A stretch of DNA of 64,000 nt from Gracilimonas sp046602855 (GTDB lineage Bacteria > Bacteroidota > Rhodothermia > Balneolales > Balneolaceae), in assembly GCF_046602855.1 (NCBI RefSeq), contig NZ_JBKINJ010000001.1:1550001-1614000 (forward strand), in the 5' to 3' direction. Every line of letters begins with the position of its first letter. Positions within the stretch are counted from its first letter, which is position 1. This document shows, piece after piece, positions 31,560 to 40,246 of the stretch. The translations under genes were made by a program, and so were the position numbers. The notes under the pieces were generated by a model, which did no database searches, was not told the origin of the DNA, and worked only from the letters and a program-made list of their open reading frames with translations.

Positions 31560-32726
31560 CTACCCCGGCAAACTGATCTTCCCAAAATGGATTTTTTCCT
31601 CCGTCACTCCGGGAATGGGAAATCCTTCACCTGAAACCAAATCGTTGGCGAAAAAGGCCATCATGACAGCCTCTTTGGCATCGGCAGGTATTCCCAATTC
31701 ATCAAAATCTCTGAACTCCGCCTTAGGTATTCTTTCCCTAATTTCGCCCATCAAGGTATTGTTATGAAACCCACCGCCGCTCACGTAACATTCAAAAAAA
31801 TTCTCACTTGTGATCTCACCCACAGCTCTTGAGATGCTTTGGGCTGTCAATGAAGTCAGTGAGGCAACCAGATCTTTTTCAGTGCATTCAATACCATGCC
31901 CCTGCATCAGTTGCTCAATATATTTGAGCCGAAACTCTTCTTGCCCGGTCGTCTTTGGAAACGACTTCCTGAAATACGGTTCCAACAAAATGTACCGAAC
32001 CAATTCTGAATGTATCTTGCCCGATGCAGCTACTTTTCCGTCTTCGTCAAAAGGCTTATCAAAGTACTTTTGCATGGCTTCGTTTATGAGCGTATTTGCC
32101 GGGCCGGTATCACCCGTTATGACCTCTTTTCCACTTTCTTTGGAAGGAAGCCAGGTAAGGTTCGCAATACCTCCCAAATTTATGAGTAACCGATTCCCGG
32201 TTTCGTGCCTGAAGACAAATTCATCAAAGATACCTGCCAACGGAGCACCCTCACCTCCTGCTGCTGTGTGTTTTTGCCTGAAATCCGAGGTCGTAATGAT
32301 TCCCGTTTTCTGCGCTATGTGATCACCATCCACTATCTGTAAAGTGGCATTGATGCCTTTATTGATTTGAGACGGTGCATGATATACCGTCTGTCCATGA
32401 CTCGCGATCAGGTCAACTTCCTCTAGCGGAACTGTCCAGTCCGTTAACGCATTTGTTACGGCTTCTGCGTAATAATTTGCAAGATCTGTATGCAGAAGAG
32501 TCAGCTCCCGGGTTTTTGTGGTCTCACGCGATTGAATGGCCGATAAACGTTCCCCTAATTCCCTTGAATAAGGAATTGAACGGAACTGGTTCACCTCTAT
32601 ACCATCCGCTCCACATATACATAACGCGATATCAAGCCCATCGAGGGATGTGCCTGACATCAAACCAACGATCAGTCGCTCCGGTTTAGCTGAAATTTCA
32701 CTCAGTTTTGCGATGTATTTATTCAT
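31560..32726 (-). CDS. anmK: Anhydro-N-acetylmuramic acid kinase
   Basis: The 388-residue sugar kinase converts 1,6-anhydro-MurNAc to MurNAc-6-phosphate in peptidoglycan recycling. The N-terminal ATP-binding motif is LIVGLMSGTSLDGLDIALC, followed by LIASHGQTVYHAP, the central GGIANLTWLP, TGDTGPANTLINEAM and the C-terminal VSGGGFHNNTLMGEIRERIP. The length is usual. It is a single minus-strand gene, divergent by 38 bp from a small acidic protein gene. Another candidate recycling enzyme, the NamZ-type muramidase, lies at 58727-59950. Confidence 0.95.
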   Translation of the reverse strand: MNKYIAKLSEISAKPERLIVGLMSGTSLDGLDIALCICGADGIEVNQFRSIPYSRELGERLSAIQSRETTKTRELTLLHTDLANYYAEAVTNALTDWTVPLEEVDLIASHGQTVYHAPSQINKGINATLQIVDGDHIAQKTGIITTSDFRQKHTAAGGEGAPLAGIFDEFVFRHETGNRLLINLGGIANLTWLPSKESGKEVITGDTGPANTLINEAMQKYFDKPFDEDGKVAASGKIHSELVRYILLEPYFRKSFPKTTGQEEFRLKYIEQLMQGHGIECTEKDLVASLTSLTAQSISRAVGEITSENFFECYVSGGGFHNNTLMGEIRERIPKAEFRDFDELGIPADAKEAVMMAFFANDLVSGEGFPIPGVTEEKIHFGKISLPG

Positions 32727-32764
32727 AGTTTTACGTATAACTTTTAAGCAAGAACCTAAGCAAA

Positions 32765-33010
32765 ATGAGCGAACCTACCGAAGACGAAATTAAAGCATTT
32801 GTAGAGGACGTTGAATTCCTGATCAATACGCTAAAAGCAAGTTTTGAATCCACTGATGCTCAATTTTTCATTGACGAACAAAATGAGATTCTATATGTGA
32901 AGCTGGAAGGTCTCAATGATTACGCTGAAGATGAAATAGAAGAAATAGCGGCACCGGTCTTGTCAGAGCTTGACCTTGATTTTGAAGAGATCATATTGCT
33001 TCCCTTGTGA
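32765..33010 (+). CDS. Small acidic protein of unknown function
   Basis: An 81-residue, strongly acidic cytoplasmic protein (many Glu/Asp, few basic residues), predicted alpha-beta-alpha: EDEIKAFVEDVEFLINTLKASF, then FFIDEQNEILYVKLEGL, then DEIEEIAAPVLSELDLDFEEIILLPL. No signal or TM segment and no known family. It is transcribed divergently from anmK and precedes thrC by 87 bp in the same direction; a TAnnTTTG box in that gap suggests thrC also has its own promoter. The continuous frame and sensible secondary structure support a real gene. Confidence 0.7.
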   Translation: MSEPTEDEIKAFVEDVEFLINTLKASFESTDAQFFIDEQNEILYVKLEGLNDYAEDEIEEIAAPVLSELDLDFEEIILLPL

Positions 33011-33050
33011 TCCAGATCGTTAAAAAAGCGCTTTTTTCGTAAATTTTTGA

Positions 33051-33058
33051 TACATTTG
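33051..33058 (+). promoter_or_regulatory. Candidate -7 promoter box of thrC (TACATTTG)
   Basis: It matches TAnnTTTG exactly and lies 40 bp before the thrC ATG. The upstream region is T-rich without a perfect TTTG at the -33 position, so support is partial. Confidence 0.5.
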
Positions 33059-33097
33059 ATCCATAAACAATAGAGCAATTCCACAATCAATTAGTTA

Positions 33098-34804
33098 ATG
33101 AAAGCGACCAATTCCGGATACACAATAAGCTGCATTATGTGCGGCAAAGTAAATGATGAAAAAGAAACAAGTACGTACTGTACTGAATGTGGAGGTGTTC
33201 TTGATATTGAGTACAAAGAAGCACGTAAGGAAATTCAGTACCCTCTTAAAAACATCAAACCGGATCCGCTCAAAAATCACTTTACAGCACTGAAAAAGCT
33301 GGAAAGGCTTTCTGAAAAATATGACGCCGAACTATACGGAAAGCTCGAATTTGAACATCCTACAGGTTGTTTCAAAGATCGTGGCAGTTACATTGAGGTC
33401 CAGAAAGCCCTCGAATTAGGTGCTGACGCCATTTGCCTTGCTTCAACCGGAAATATGGCCGCGTCTGTAGCAGCCTATGCCTGCTACTTTAAGATCCCGT
33501 GTTTTGTATTTGTACCTGAAAAAACTCCGGAAGTAAAACTGGCTCAGGCTACCATCTATGATGCCACCATCATCAAGATCAAAGGGGATTTCATGGTATG
33601 TGAGAAACTTTGCCGTGAATTTGCCAAATCCGGTAATTACTACCTGGCCGGTGATTATGTATTCCGCCAAGAAGGACAAAAATCTTTTTCCTATGAACTA
33701 TATGAGCAGGGAATGACTGACTTTGATTATATCTTTGTCCCAATTGGCGCCGGAACCAATTTTGCCGCGATCTACAAAGGTTATAAGGAACTTAAAGCAG
33801 CCGGACTCATTGACAAGATTCCTCATTTTGTAGCAGTTCAACCTGAACAAAGTTCACCAGTGGTAGAAGGAATATTCAAGAAGGATAAGATCGTCAAAGA
33901 TCATGTTAACACTATGGCAGATGCGGTAGCTGTGGCCGATCCTCTGGATTTCCATAAAGTATTTCGTGGCATCGAGGAAACGGATGGTTTGGCTTTCACG
34001 GCCACCGAAAATGAGCTACTTGATTCCATGAAGGAAATGACGGTTGAAGAAGGCTACTTCACTGAGCCGGCTTGTGCGATTCCACTTGCTACATTCAAAA
34101 ACAACCTGGATACCTTCAAAGGTAAAAAATGTCTTTTTGTTCTTACCGGAACCGGGTTAAAGAGTGCCCACATTGTGGCAAAATATTCGCTTTCATCTCC
34201 TGTGCTGCCCCCAAACCTGGATCGTATACAACAATACATTGATTCAGGCTTTACAGACATGCAGAAGAATAGCTGGGGTCAATCTCGAAATAACGGTTTT
34301 GAAAATGTGAACATGGATGAAGGCCATACCAAGCTATATGATGAGTATGTTCATAACATCAATCGCAAAGGTAAAACGCTAAAAGAAGAAGAGATCAAGG
34401 TTCTGCGTTCATTGGTTTATAACGAGGATACTGACCTGACTCATCCGGTAGAGGTCGTCGACTACAAACTCACCATGCGTAAACACGGACTGGTTAGTGC
34501 TGCTGTTAAACTTAAAATTCAGGGCAGTGACGAAGTGATATCACTGGACCAGGGAGTTGGTCCTATTGATGCCATTCTGACGGCCATCAAATCAGAAACT
34601 GATGCCTTTCTCCCCTTAGAGGTGATCAATCATGAAGTTGAGATCCTTAGTCCGGATACCGATTCACTGGTCGTTGTTACACTAACCCTGGAAAAAGAAG
34701 GTCATCAATTCACATCCAAAGGCGCTTCACCTGATACGCTTGAGGCTGTAATACAGGCATTTGTGAAAGGATTGGCGGTAGCTAATAAAGCATTGGCAGT
34801 TTAA
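33098..34804 (+). CDS. thrC: Threonine synthase with C-terminal LeuA-type allosteric domain (fusion)
   Basis: A 568-residue protein. Residues 10-34 form a C4 zinc ribbon (Cys12, 15, 28, 31). Residues about 45-385 are a PLP-dependent threonine synthase: HPTGCFKDRGSY with Schiff-base Lys93, CLASTGNMAASVAAYACYF, and IFVPIGAGTNFAAIYKG. A helical linker (about 386-452) leads to residues 453-568, which match the LeuA regulatory domain (PF08502): a QGVGPIDAILTAI motif, then VVVTLTLEKEGHQFTSKG and SPDTLEAVIQAFVKGLAVAN. That domain binds leucine or isoleucine in 2-isopropylmalate and citramalate synthases. Threonine synthase makes threonine from O-phosphohomoserine. A branched-chain amino acid may therefore control this enzyme allosterically. 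The reading frame is continuous with no stop between the parts. hom and thrB are not in the window. Confidence 0.88.
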   Translation: MKATNSGYTISCIMCGKVNDEKETSTYCTECGGVLDIEYKEARKEIQYPLKNIKPDPLKNHFTALKKLERLSEKYDAELYGKLEFEHPTGCFKDRGSYIEVQKALELGADAICLASTGNMAASVAAYACYFKIPCFVFVPEKTPEVKLAQATIYDATIIKIKGDFMVCEKLCREFAKSGNYYLAGDYVFRQEGQKSFSYELYEQGMTDFDYIFVPIGAGTNFAAIYKGYKELKAAGLIDKIPHFVAVQPEQSSPVVEGIFKKDKIVKDHVNTMADAVAVADPLDFHKVFRGIEETDGLAFTATENELLDSMKEMTVEEGYFTEPACAIPLATFKNNLDTFKGKKCLFVLTGTGLKSAHIVAKYSLSSPVLPPNLDRIQQYIDSGFTDMQKNSWGQSRNNGFENVNMDEGHTKLYDEYVHNINRKGKTLKEEEIKVLRSLVYNEDTDLTHPVEVVDYKLTMRKHGLVSAAVKLKIQGSDEVISLDQGVGPIDAILTAIKSETDAFLPLEVINHEVEILSPDTDSLVVVTLTLEKEGHQFTSKGASPDTLEAVIQAFVKGLAVANKALAV

Positions 34805-34824
34805 TTAAAAGTGCTACGGTGTTT

Positions 34825-34892
34825 AAGTGTTAAGGCATTACCGTGGTACAAGGAGTACCTTAACACGGTAATACCTTTGCACTATAACACTT
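34825..34892. terminator. Palindrome between convergent thrC and dapD, likely bidirectional terminator
   Basis: The arms AAGTGTTA then AGGCATTACCGTG (34825-34845) and CACGGTAATACCT (from 34864), ending AACACTT, pair with one 8-base bulge on the right arm. The inner 9-bp ATTACCGTG/CACGGTAAT is perfect. Short T-runs follow on the plus strand. The element fills the 88 bp between the two stop codons. It could also be a dispersed palindromic repeat used as a terminator. Confidence 0.55.
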
Positions 34893-35639
34893 TTATCTGA
34901 GAGCATTTTCTAATTCGAGGGAGGCATTACTACCTTCGTCTCTGTATTTCACGATAATAGGACACGCCATACTAAGATCTTTTTCCCTTGCCCACTCATT
35001 ATTGACAGGACGAGTTCCGGGAATCACCACTGCATTTTCAGGAATATCAGATCCTCTATCCAGCATTTTCTCATTTACTATATCATAGACCGGAACAGCT
35101 TTTGATAAGGTCACACCGGGGGCGATCACAGCTCCTTTTTTAACAAGGATGCCTTCCACGATCACAGATCCGGCACCAATAAAGCAGTCGTCCTCAATGA
35201 TAACCGGGTTCATTCCAACCGGTTCCAGCACTCCACCGATCTGAACCCCGGCAGAAAGGTGCACATTCTTCCCAATTTGAGCACATGAACCTACAAGGGC
35301 ATGACTGTCAACCATAGAACCTTCATCCACGTAAGCCCCAACATTAATATAAGCTGGCGGCATAATGATCACACTGGATGCCACAAAGGCACCACGGCGT
35401 ACCGAAGACCCACCCGGTACTAATCTGACGCCATCTTCAGGTGCAAAAAAGCGAGGTGGCAAATTGTGTTTATCCACAAAGCCTTCGTAAATACCCTCGT
35501 ATGAAGTATTCTCACCATTCTTGAAGGATTCAAGAATAGCTTCTTTCACTTCAATATTGGCTTCCCAGCCGTTCTCATTCTTATTGGCCGCTCTAAGCGT
35601 GCCTTCTTCCAGTTTATCTAAAACTTCTTCGTAATTCAT
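34893..35639 (-). CDS. dapD: Tetrahydrodipicolinate N-succinyltransferase
   Basis: This 248-residue trimeric acyltransferase succinylates tetrahydrodipicolinate in lysine/diaminopimelate synthesis. The left-handed beta-helix hexapeptides are visible from about residue 90 to 195: NVGAYVDEGSMVDSHALVGS, AQIGKNVHLSAGVQIGGVLEP, VIIEDDCFIGAGSVIVEGILVKKGAVIAPGVTL. The N-terminus (about 85 residues) is the DapD helical domain. It is slightly shorter than the E. coli enzyme (274). The presence of DapD points to the succinylase route. It lies downstream of lysC-dapB-dapA on the same strand, separated from dapA by 140 bp that contain a palindromic repeat. Confidence 0.94.
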   Translation of the reverse strand: MNYEEVLDKLEEGTLRAANKNENGWEANIEVKEAILESFKNGENTSYEGIYEGFVDKHNLPPRFFAPEDGVRLVPGGSSVRRGAFVASSVIIMPPAYINVGAYVDEGSMVDSHALVGSCAQIGKNVHLSAGVQIGGVLEPVGMNPVIIEDDCFIGAGSVIVEGILVKKGAVIAPGVTLSKAVPVYDIVNEKMLDRGSDIPENAVVIPGTRPVNNEWAREKDLSMACPIIVKYRDEGSNASLELENALR

Positions 35640-35683
35640 TCTGTATTTTTGATTATTGAATTTCTTTTTGTTCTCACTTTATA

Positions 35684-35766
35684 AGTCATTCTGAGCGAAA
35701 GCGAAGAACCTACACAATTTAGACATGTGAAGATCTTTCGTCCCGGTAAATCGGAACCAGAATAAC
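35684..35766. repeat. Degenerate palindromic repeat between dapA and dapD
   Basis: The left arm begins GTCATTCTGAGCGAAAGCG (35685) and the right end is an imperfect complement ending in CCAGAATAAC. TCATTCTGAGCG-type palindromes occur as dispersed intergenic repeats in many Bacteroidota genomes. Here the arms are decayed, and the repeat separates dapD from the rest of the lysine operon. Confidence 0.5.
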
Positions 35767-35779
35767 TTACTGATAATAA

Positions 35780-36664
35780 TTAGTGTTTTTCCAGCCAGCT
35801 GCTGATCTCTTTATCCGCTTTCAGAAGCTCCTGCTCCAATTCCTCGGAGATATCTCCAAGTGAAAGCGGCAACCTGACTGTATCGTTTGTGATCCAGCCC
35901 TTACGGTTCAACAGCACTTTGGCCGGAACCGGATTTGGAGCATTGAATAAAGCATCCGTAGCATTTTTCCAGATAGGAAACAGATCATCAGTCTTTCCCT
36001 TCAGACATAACTCTGTATATTTATGGGTAGCCTTTGGCCATACATTGGCAGCTACAGAAACAAGTCCAACACCACCCTCTTCTGAGAAGGCTGGAGTCAA
36101 TCCATCATCACCACTGTAGAATTTTATATCAGGGGCCTGACGCCTAAACTCCTTGAATTCTTCTACACTGCCACTTGCTTCCTTGACGCCCATTAAATGA
36201 TCGAATTCCTTACTTAATCGTGCCGGAACGTTTGGGTGCATTTTCACGCCTGTACGTGACGGCACATTATACAACATACAAGGGATCTCCGTTTCCGCCA
36301 TCAGTTCGCTGAACCATTCAAATTGACCCTCAGCGCCGGGTTTAGCATATAATGGTGTTACAAGAAGAAAAGCATCCGGTTCGATCTCATTACAAAAATG
36401 GATGAAGTCAGCCTGAGCCGGAAGATCAAAGCCTCCCACTCCCACCATCATTGGAATATCCAATTCAAGACCTTTGGTGAAGGTAACAACTTCACGTTTT
36501 TCTTCTTCATTCAGGTTTAACCCCTCGCCGGTACTTCCCAGAACTAGTACGCCGTTTCCGGCTTCTTCCTGTTTTTTGAGTATGTTTTCAAAGCTGTCGT
36601 AATCTATGCTCCCGTCGGTATTCATAGGGGTTACTATTGCGGTCCAAAGCGGAAAATTTTCCAT
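35780..36664 (-). CDS. dapA: 4-hydroxy-tetrahydrodipicolinate synthase
   Basis: A 294-residue TIM-barrel aldolase that condenses pyruvate with aspartate semialdehyde, the first committed step to diaminopimelate and lysine. Catalytic marks: GSTGEG (43-48) for the carboxylate, Tyr132 in MLYNVPSRTG, and Schiff-base Lys161 in GVKEASG. The length is normal. It starts 2 bp after the dapB stop and is clearly co-transcribed with lysC and dapB. The protein is of the lysine-pathway type rather than N-acetylneuraminate lyase, judged mainly by context. Confidence 0.95.
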   Translation of the reverse strand: MENFPLWTAIVTPMNTDGSIDYDSFENILKKQEEAGNGVLVLGSTGEGLNLNEEEKREVVTFTKGLELDIPMMVGVGGFDLPAQADFIHFCNEIEPDAFLLVTPLYAKPGAEGQFEWFSELMAETEIPCMLYNVPSRTGVKMHPNVPARLSKEFDHLMGVKEASGSVEEFKEFRRQAPDIKFYSGDDGLTPAFSEEGGVGLVSVAANVWPKATHKYTELCLKGKTDDLFPIWKNATDALFNAPNPVPAKVLLNRKGWITNDTVRLPLSLGDISEELEQELLKADKEISSWLEKH

Positions 36665-36666
36665 AT

Positions 36667-37341
36667 TTACTGTTCCTCCATTACTTGGTCATATAACTGC
36701 CCAAAGGTACAAATTCCTGATTCTATACTCGAATTATTGATCAACTGCTTTGCAGCCCATATTGCACCTTCTGCAAATAAAGCTCTGTCAAGGGCTTTGT
36801 GTTTCAGGGTTATCTCTTCTGTGCCGGTTTTCATCGTTAATTCGTGAATCCCCTTCACATCTCCTTCACGAGCTGATGTAACCTCAGCCTCCCTATCCAG
36901 CCATTCCTTCCATGACAAAGCGGTACCGCTTGGGGCGTCCTTTTTATGCACGTGGTGTACTTCATGAATATGAAACTCAGGATCCCTCAGTATCTCTGAA
37001 CCGGCTGAGATGGCTTCTATACTTTTACGGATGATATTCATACCGAGACTGAAATTGGTAGCAATCACCCATCTTGAATTGTTAGCTTTCACTTTCTCAT
37101 CCAGATCCTCAGGCCAATCATATCCTGTGCTTCCCCAGGCAGCCGGCACACCTGATTCTATCACAACATCTACTATATCAGGTACAGCATCTCCAGGCAC
37201 AAAAATGATAACAGCATCCGCTTGCTTTAATTTTTCAACCGTAGGCGGATTGCTTTCATCAAAAGCTTCACCCAGTTCTTGTCCTAAAAGCTCAACTACA
37301 TGTCTACCAGTTTTCCCGGGTCCAATTACTGAAATTTTCAT
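36667..37341 (-). CDS. dapB: 4-hydroxy-tetrahydrodipicolinate reductase (short form)
   Basis: A 224-residue NAD(P)H-dependent reductase of the diaminopimelate pathway. The C-terminal active site is clear: HEVHHVHKKDAPSGTALSW, with the conserved histidines and the Lys/Ser that bind substrate. The N-terminal nucleotide motif is unusual (ISVIGPGKTGRHVVEL rather than GAxGRMG), and the Rossmann part is shorter than in E. coli DapB (273). It lies 11 bp after lysC and 2 bp before dapA, which supports the assignment strongly. It represents the compact DapB form seen in Bacteroidota. Confidence 0.92.
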   Translation of the reverse strand: MKISVIGPGKTGRHVVELLGQELGEAFDESNPPTVEKLKQADAVIIFVPGDAVPDIVDVVIESGVPAAWGSTGYDWPEDLDEKVKANNSRWVIATNFSLGMNIIRKSIEAISAGSEILRDPEFHIHEVHHVHKKDAPSGTALSWKEWLDREAEVTSAREGDVKGIHELTMKTGTEEITLKHKALDRALFAEGAIWAAKQLINNSSIESGICTFGQLYDQVMEEQ

Positions 37342-37352
37342 ACCTCTATATA

Positions 37353-38681
37353 CTATTCTGTGATAAATTTATCGTGCAACATTCGTACGATCTGCTCGGC
37401 TTCTCCATGATCCACCAAAAAACACAGATTATTTGAGCTTGCCCCATGGCAGATCAAACGGATATTATATCTTTCCAGAGCCGTGAATAACGGCCCGCCT
37501 AATCCTGAGGTCTTCTGCATATCGTTACCAATCAAGGCAATAAGGGCCAGATCACTTTCTACTGATACCTCTGCAAACTCCCTTAACTCATCCAGCACTG
37601 AATCTGTGAGTTCCACTTTATTAGCCGCATTTACGGCGGTATCGAGCGTCAAAGCAACGCTTACCTCAGAAGTACTGACCAGATCAACAGAGATCTTATG
37701 TTCAGCTAATACCTTAAACAACTGCGCCAAAAATCCATGCTGATGGAGCATTTGCAGGCTATTTACAGTTAGTAAAGATTGATCTTTTCGAAGTGAAATT
37801 GCCCTGATTGCCGGTTTCTTTTTAGCCTCTTTAACTATAAGGGTTCCAGGTTCAGCCGGATCGCTGCTGGAAGCCACTCTCACGTTCACGCCGCCTCTTA
37901 TTGCAGGCTTTAACGTGGCCGGGTGAAGAACCTTTCCTCCAAACACTGAAAGCTCGGCAGCCTCATCAAACGAAATTTCGTGAATTTGGAAGGCATCCGG
38001 AACTATCCGCGGATCAGTGGTATAAACTCCGGCTACATCGGTCCATATCTCAAGGGTATTGGCTTCAACGGCTTCGGCAAAAAGTGCGGCTGAAAAATCA
38101 CTACCGCCACGACCTAATGTTGTTGTATTTCCAAAAATATCAGACCCAATAAAACCTTGAACCAGATAGGTCGTATTTTTATCGATCAGTTTTTCCGCTT
38201 TCTTTTTGATGACCTCATAATCAGGTTCAGCATTCCCAAATGTTGAATCTGTTTTGATGACCTCACGTGAATCCATCCATTGGGCATCGATACCTCTCTT
38301 TTTTAAAACTTCAACAAAGATACTTGTGGACATAAGTTCGCCAAATGCATAAAGCCGGTCTTTCCATCTTTTATCACGCCCCACAAAATCGAGATGTTCT
38401 CTCAATTCAGAAAGCTGAGAATAAAAAACTTTTTCAAGTTTCTCCGATTCACCACATTGCTTGATTATATCAACGTGCCGTTTCTCAATTCTCTCCAATA
38501 TTCCTTCCCTGGTTGTAGAATCAAGGTTGTAAGCAGAAAGAGCCACAAGATCATTTGTGGTACCTGAAGTTGCACTTATAACAATAAGTTTCCTTTCAGG
38601 ATCAGTAGCAACAATACCGGCACTACGCTGCATAGCCTCATATGTGCCCACACTTGTACCGCCAAATTTTGATACGATCAT
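37353..38681 (-). CDS. lysC: Aspartate kinase (monofunctional, ACT domains)
   Basis: The 442-residue enzyme phosphorylates aspartate at the head of the lysine, threonine and methionine pathways. The N-terminal signature is IVSKFGGTSVGTYEAM; further kinase-domain marks are TTLGRGGSDFSAALFAEAV and EIWTDVAGVYTTDPRIVP. The C-terminal third holds tandem ACT domains (LLTVNSLQMLHQHGFLAQLFKVLAEHKISVDLVSTSEVSV and LIGNDMQKTSGLGGPLFTALERYNI) that normally bind lysine or threonine for feedback control. No homoserine dehydrogenase is fused. It is the first gene of lysC-dapB-dapA; no lysine riboswitch is evident in the 190-bp leader. Confidence 0.95.
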   Translation of the reverse strand: MIVSKFGGTSVGTYEAMQRSAGIVATDPERKLIVISATSGTTNDLVALSAYNLDSTTREGILERIEKRHVDIIKQCGESEKLEKVFYSQLSELREHLDFVGRDKRWKDRLYAFGELMSTSIFVEVLKKRGIDAQWMDSREVIKTDSTFGNAEPDYEVIKKKAEKLIDKNTTYLVQGFIGSDIFGNTTTLGRGGSDFSAALFAEAVEANTLEIWTDVAGVYTTDPRIVPDAFQIHEISFDEAAELSVFGGKVLHPATLKPAIRGGVNVRVASSSDPAEPGTLIVKEAKKKPAIRAISLRKDQSLLTVNSLQMLHQHGFLAQLFKVLAEHKISVDLVSTSEVSVALTLDTAVNAANKVELTDSVLDELREFAEVSVESDLALIALIGNDMQKTSGLGGPLFTALERYNIRLICHGASSNNLCFLVDHGEAEQIVRMLHDKFITE

Positions 38682-38871
38682 CTATAAACTTTTAAACTTT
38701 TATTATTGAGTTAAGTGAGGCAATGAAAATAAGTACACTTCAAGCCAATCCCTTATAGAAAAGCTCTATTTAAATGTTTTTAACCACTTTATTTTAGATA
38801 AAACTAGTATGATGGAATGCTCAGTTTTTTGTATCCTCTTTCTTTAATAAAAATGAGATCATTTAAAAAGC

Positions 38872-40122
38872 ATGGAATCAACACCTCTTATTACCAGCGA
38901 TGCCGTAACGTTTGGACTGCTAATGGCTATTTTGGCAGCGATCTTCATCACTTCACACAGTGACAATCCCATATGGAAGAAATTCTATAAGTTCGTACCA
39001 TCACTGCTGCTATGCTATTTCATACCATCTCTTTTAACAACCTTTGGAGTTGTATCCGAGGCTGATTCCAATCTATATTACGTGGCATCCCGTTACTTAC
39101 TTCCGGCTAGCCTGGTTTTGCTCACATTAAGTATTGATCTGAAAGGAATTCTAAATCTTGGGCCCAAAGCCGTCATTATGTTTCTTGCCGGTACCTTCAG
39201 TATTATGTTAGGCGGGCCGATTGCCATTCTGATCGTAGGCACTGTAAATCCTGAAATCATTGGTGGATCCGGACCTGAAGAAGTATGGCGCGGACTTGCC
39301 ACTATTGCCGGTAGCTGGATCGGTGGTGGAGCCAACCAAACTGCCATGCTCGAGATCTATGAACCCAGTACCGACCTATTTGGTGCCATGGTAACAGTTG
39401 ATATCATTGTAGCCAATATATGGATGGCATTCTTACTCTATGGAGCCGGAATTTCTGATAAAGTGGATAGCTGGTTTAAGGCTGATTCCTCGGCTATTGA
39501 TCAATTAAAGCAAAGTATTGCAGACTATCAGGCAAGTATTGCCCGGGTTCCGACTTTGGTTGACTTCACCAAGATCATTGCAGTTGCTTTCTCTTTGGTT
39601 GCTGTTGGTCACCTTGCAGGCGATACCATCGCTCCGTGGATCACAGAGAATGCTCCTAACCTTTCCCGACTAAGCTTGAACTCTTCATTCTTTTGGATTA
39701 TTGTGGTTGCAACAACCGGGGGACTGATCTTGTCCTTCACTAAGGTTCGTAACCTTGAAGGGGCAGGAGCTTCAAAAATAGGGAGTCTCTTCCTCTACAT
39801 TCTAGTAATGACCATAGGGATGAAAATGAATATTGCCTCCATGCTCGATGCTCCCGGTTACTTTGTGATCGGTGCCGTTTGGATACTCATTCACGTGTTT
39901 ATCTTATTACTGGTTGGTAAACTAATAAAAGCACCGTTCTTCTTTGTGGCAGTGGGAAGTCAGGCAAATGTTGGCGGGGCTGCATCTGCTCCAATAGTAG
40001 CTTCTGCATTCCACCCTGCATTGGCTCCGGTTGGAGTTTTACTCGCTGTGCTTGGATATGCGCTGGGTACGTACGGCGCCTGGGCAAGTGCTGAACTAAT
40101 GCGCATTGTATCAGGATTTTAA
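38872..40122 (+). CDS. DUF819 family membrane protein (YjcL-like)
   Basis: A 416-residue protein with about ten to twelve TM segments. Recognisable family stretches are LLCYFIPSLLTTFGVV, RYLLPASLVLLTLSIDLKGI, GGPIAILIVG, ATIAGSWIGGGANQTAMLEI and the final VGSQANVGGAASAPIVASAFHPALAPVGVLLAVLGYALGTYGA. The two-half layout with GG-rich re-entrant motifs resembles glutamate/citrate-type secondary transporters. The substrate is unknown. It is a single gene between lysC (divergent) and a beta-lactamase-fold protein; an uptake or export role for an amino acid is possible but not shown. Confidence 0.9.
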   Translation: MESTPLITSDAVTFGLLMAILAAIFITSHSDNPIWKKFYKFVPSLLLCYFIPSLLTTFGVVSEADSNLYYVASRYLLPASLVLLTLSIDLKGILNLGPKAVIMFLAGTFSIMLGGPIAILIVGTVNPEIIGGSGPEEVWRGLATIAGSWIGGGANQTAMLEIYEPSTDLFGAMVTVDIIVANIWMAFLLYGAGISDKVDSWFKADSSAIDQLKQSIADYQASIARVPTLVDFTKIIAVAFSLVAVGHLAGDTIAPWITENAPNLSRLSLNSSFFWIIVVATTGGLILSFTKVRNLEGAGASKIGSLFLYILVMTIGMKMNIASMLDAPGYFVIGAVWILIHVFILLLVGKLIKAPFFFVAVGSQANVGGAASAPIVASAFHPALAPVGVLLAVLGYALGTYGAWASAELMRIVSGF

Positions 40123-40203
40123 GAACGGCCGTACTATCATTTCGTCGATCGAGCCTATTAGATTTTACCATTAACAAATCGGGATAAGCTCTCTTCTTCT
40201 TTG

Positions 40204-40211
40204 TATCTTTG
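40204..40211 (+). promoter_or_regulatory. Candidate -7 promoter box (TATCTTTG)
   Basis: An exact TAnnTTTG match. It overlaps the GTG at 40211 that opens the longest reading frame, which argues that translation really starts downstream (TTG at 40247). Confidence 0.5.
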
Positions 40212-40246
40212 TGCTGATTTTAATCTCAGTAACAAAATTATACTTT

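Noticed and set aside
38682..38871. A lysine riboswitch upstream of lysC
   Set aside because: The 190-bp leader is AT-rich with no recognisable conserved junction or terminator pair.
40211..40246. GTG start of the beta-lactamase-fold gene
   Set aside because: The GTG is the last base triplet of a TATCTTTG promoter box; a start at 40247 gives a normal signal anchor.
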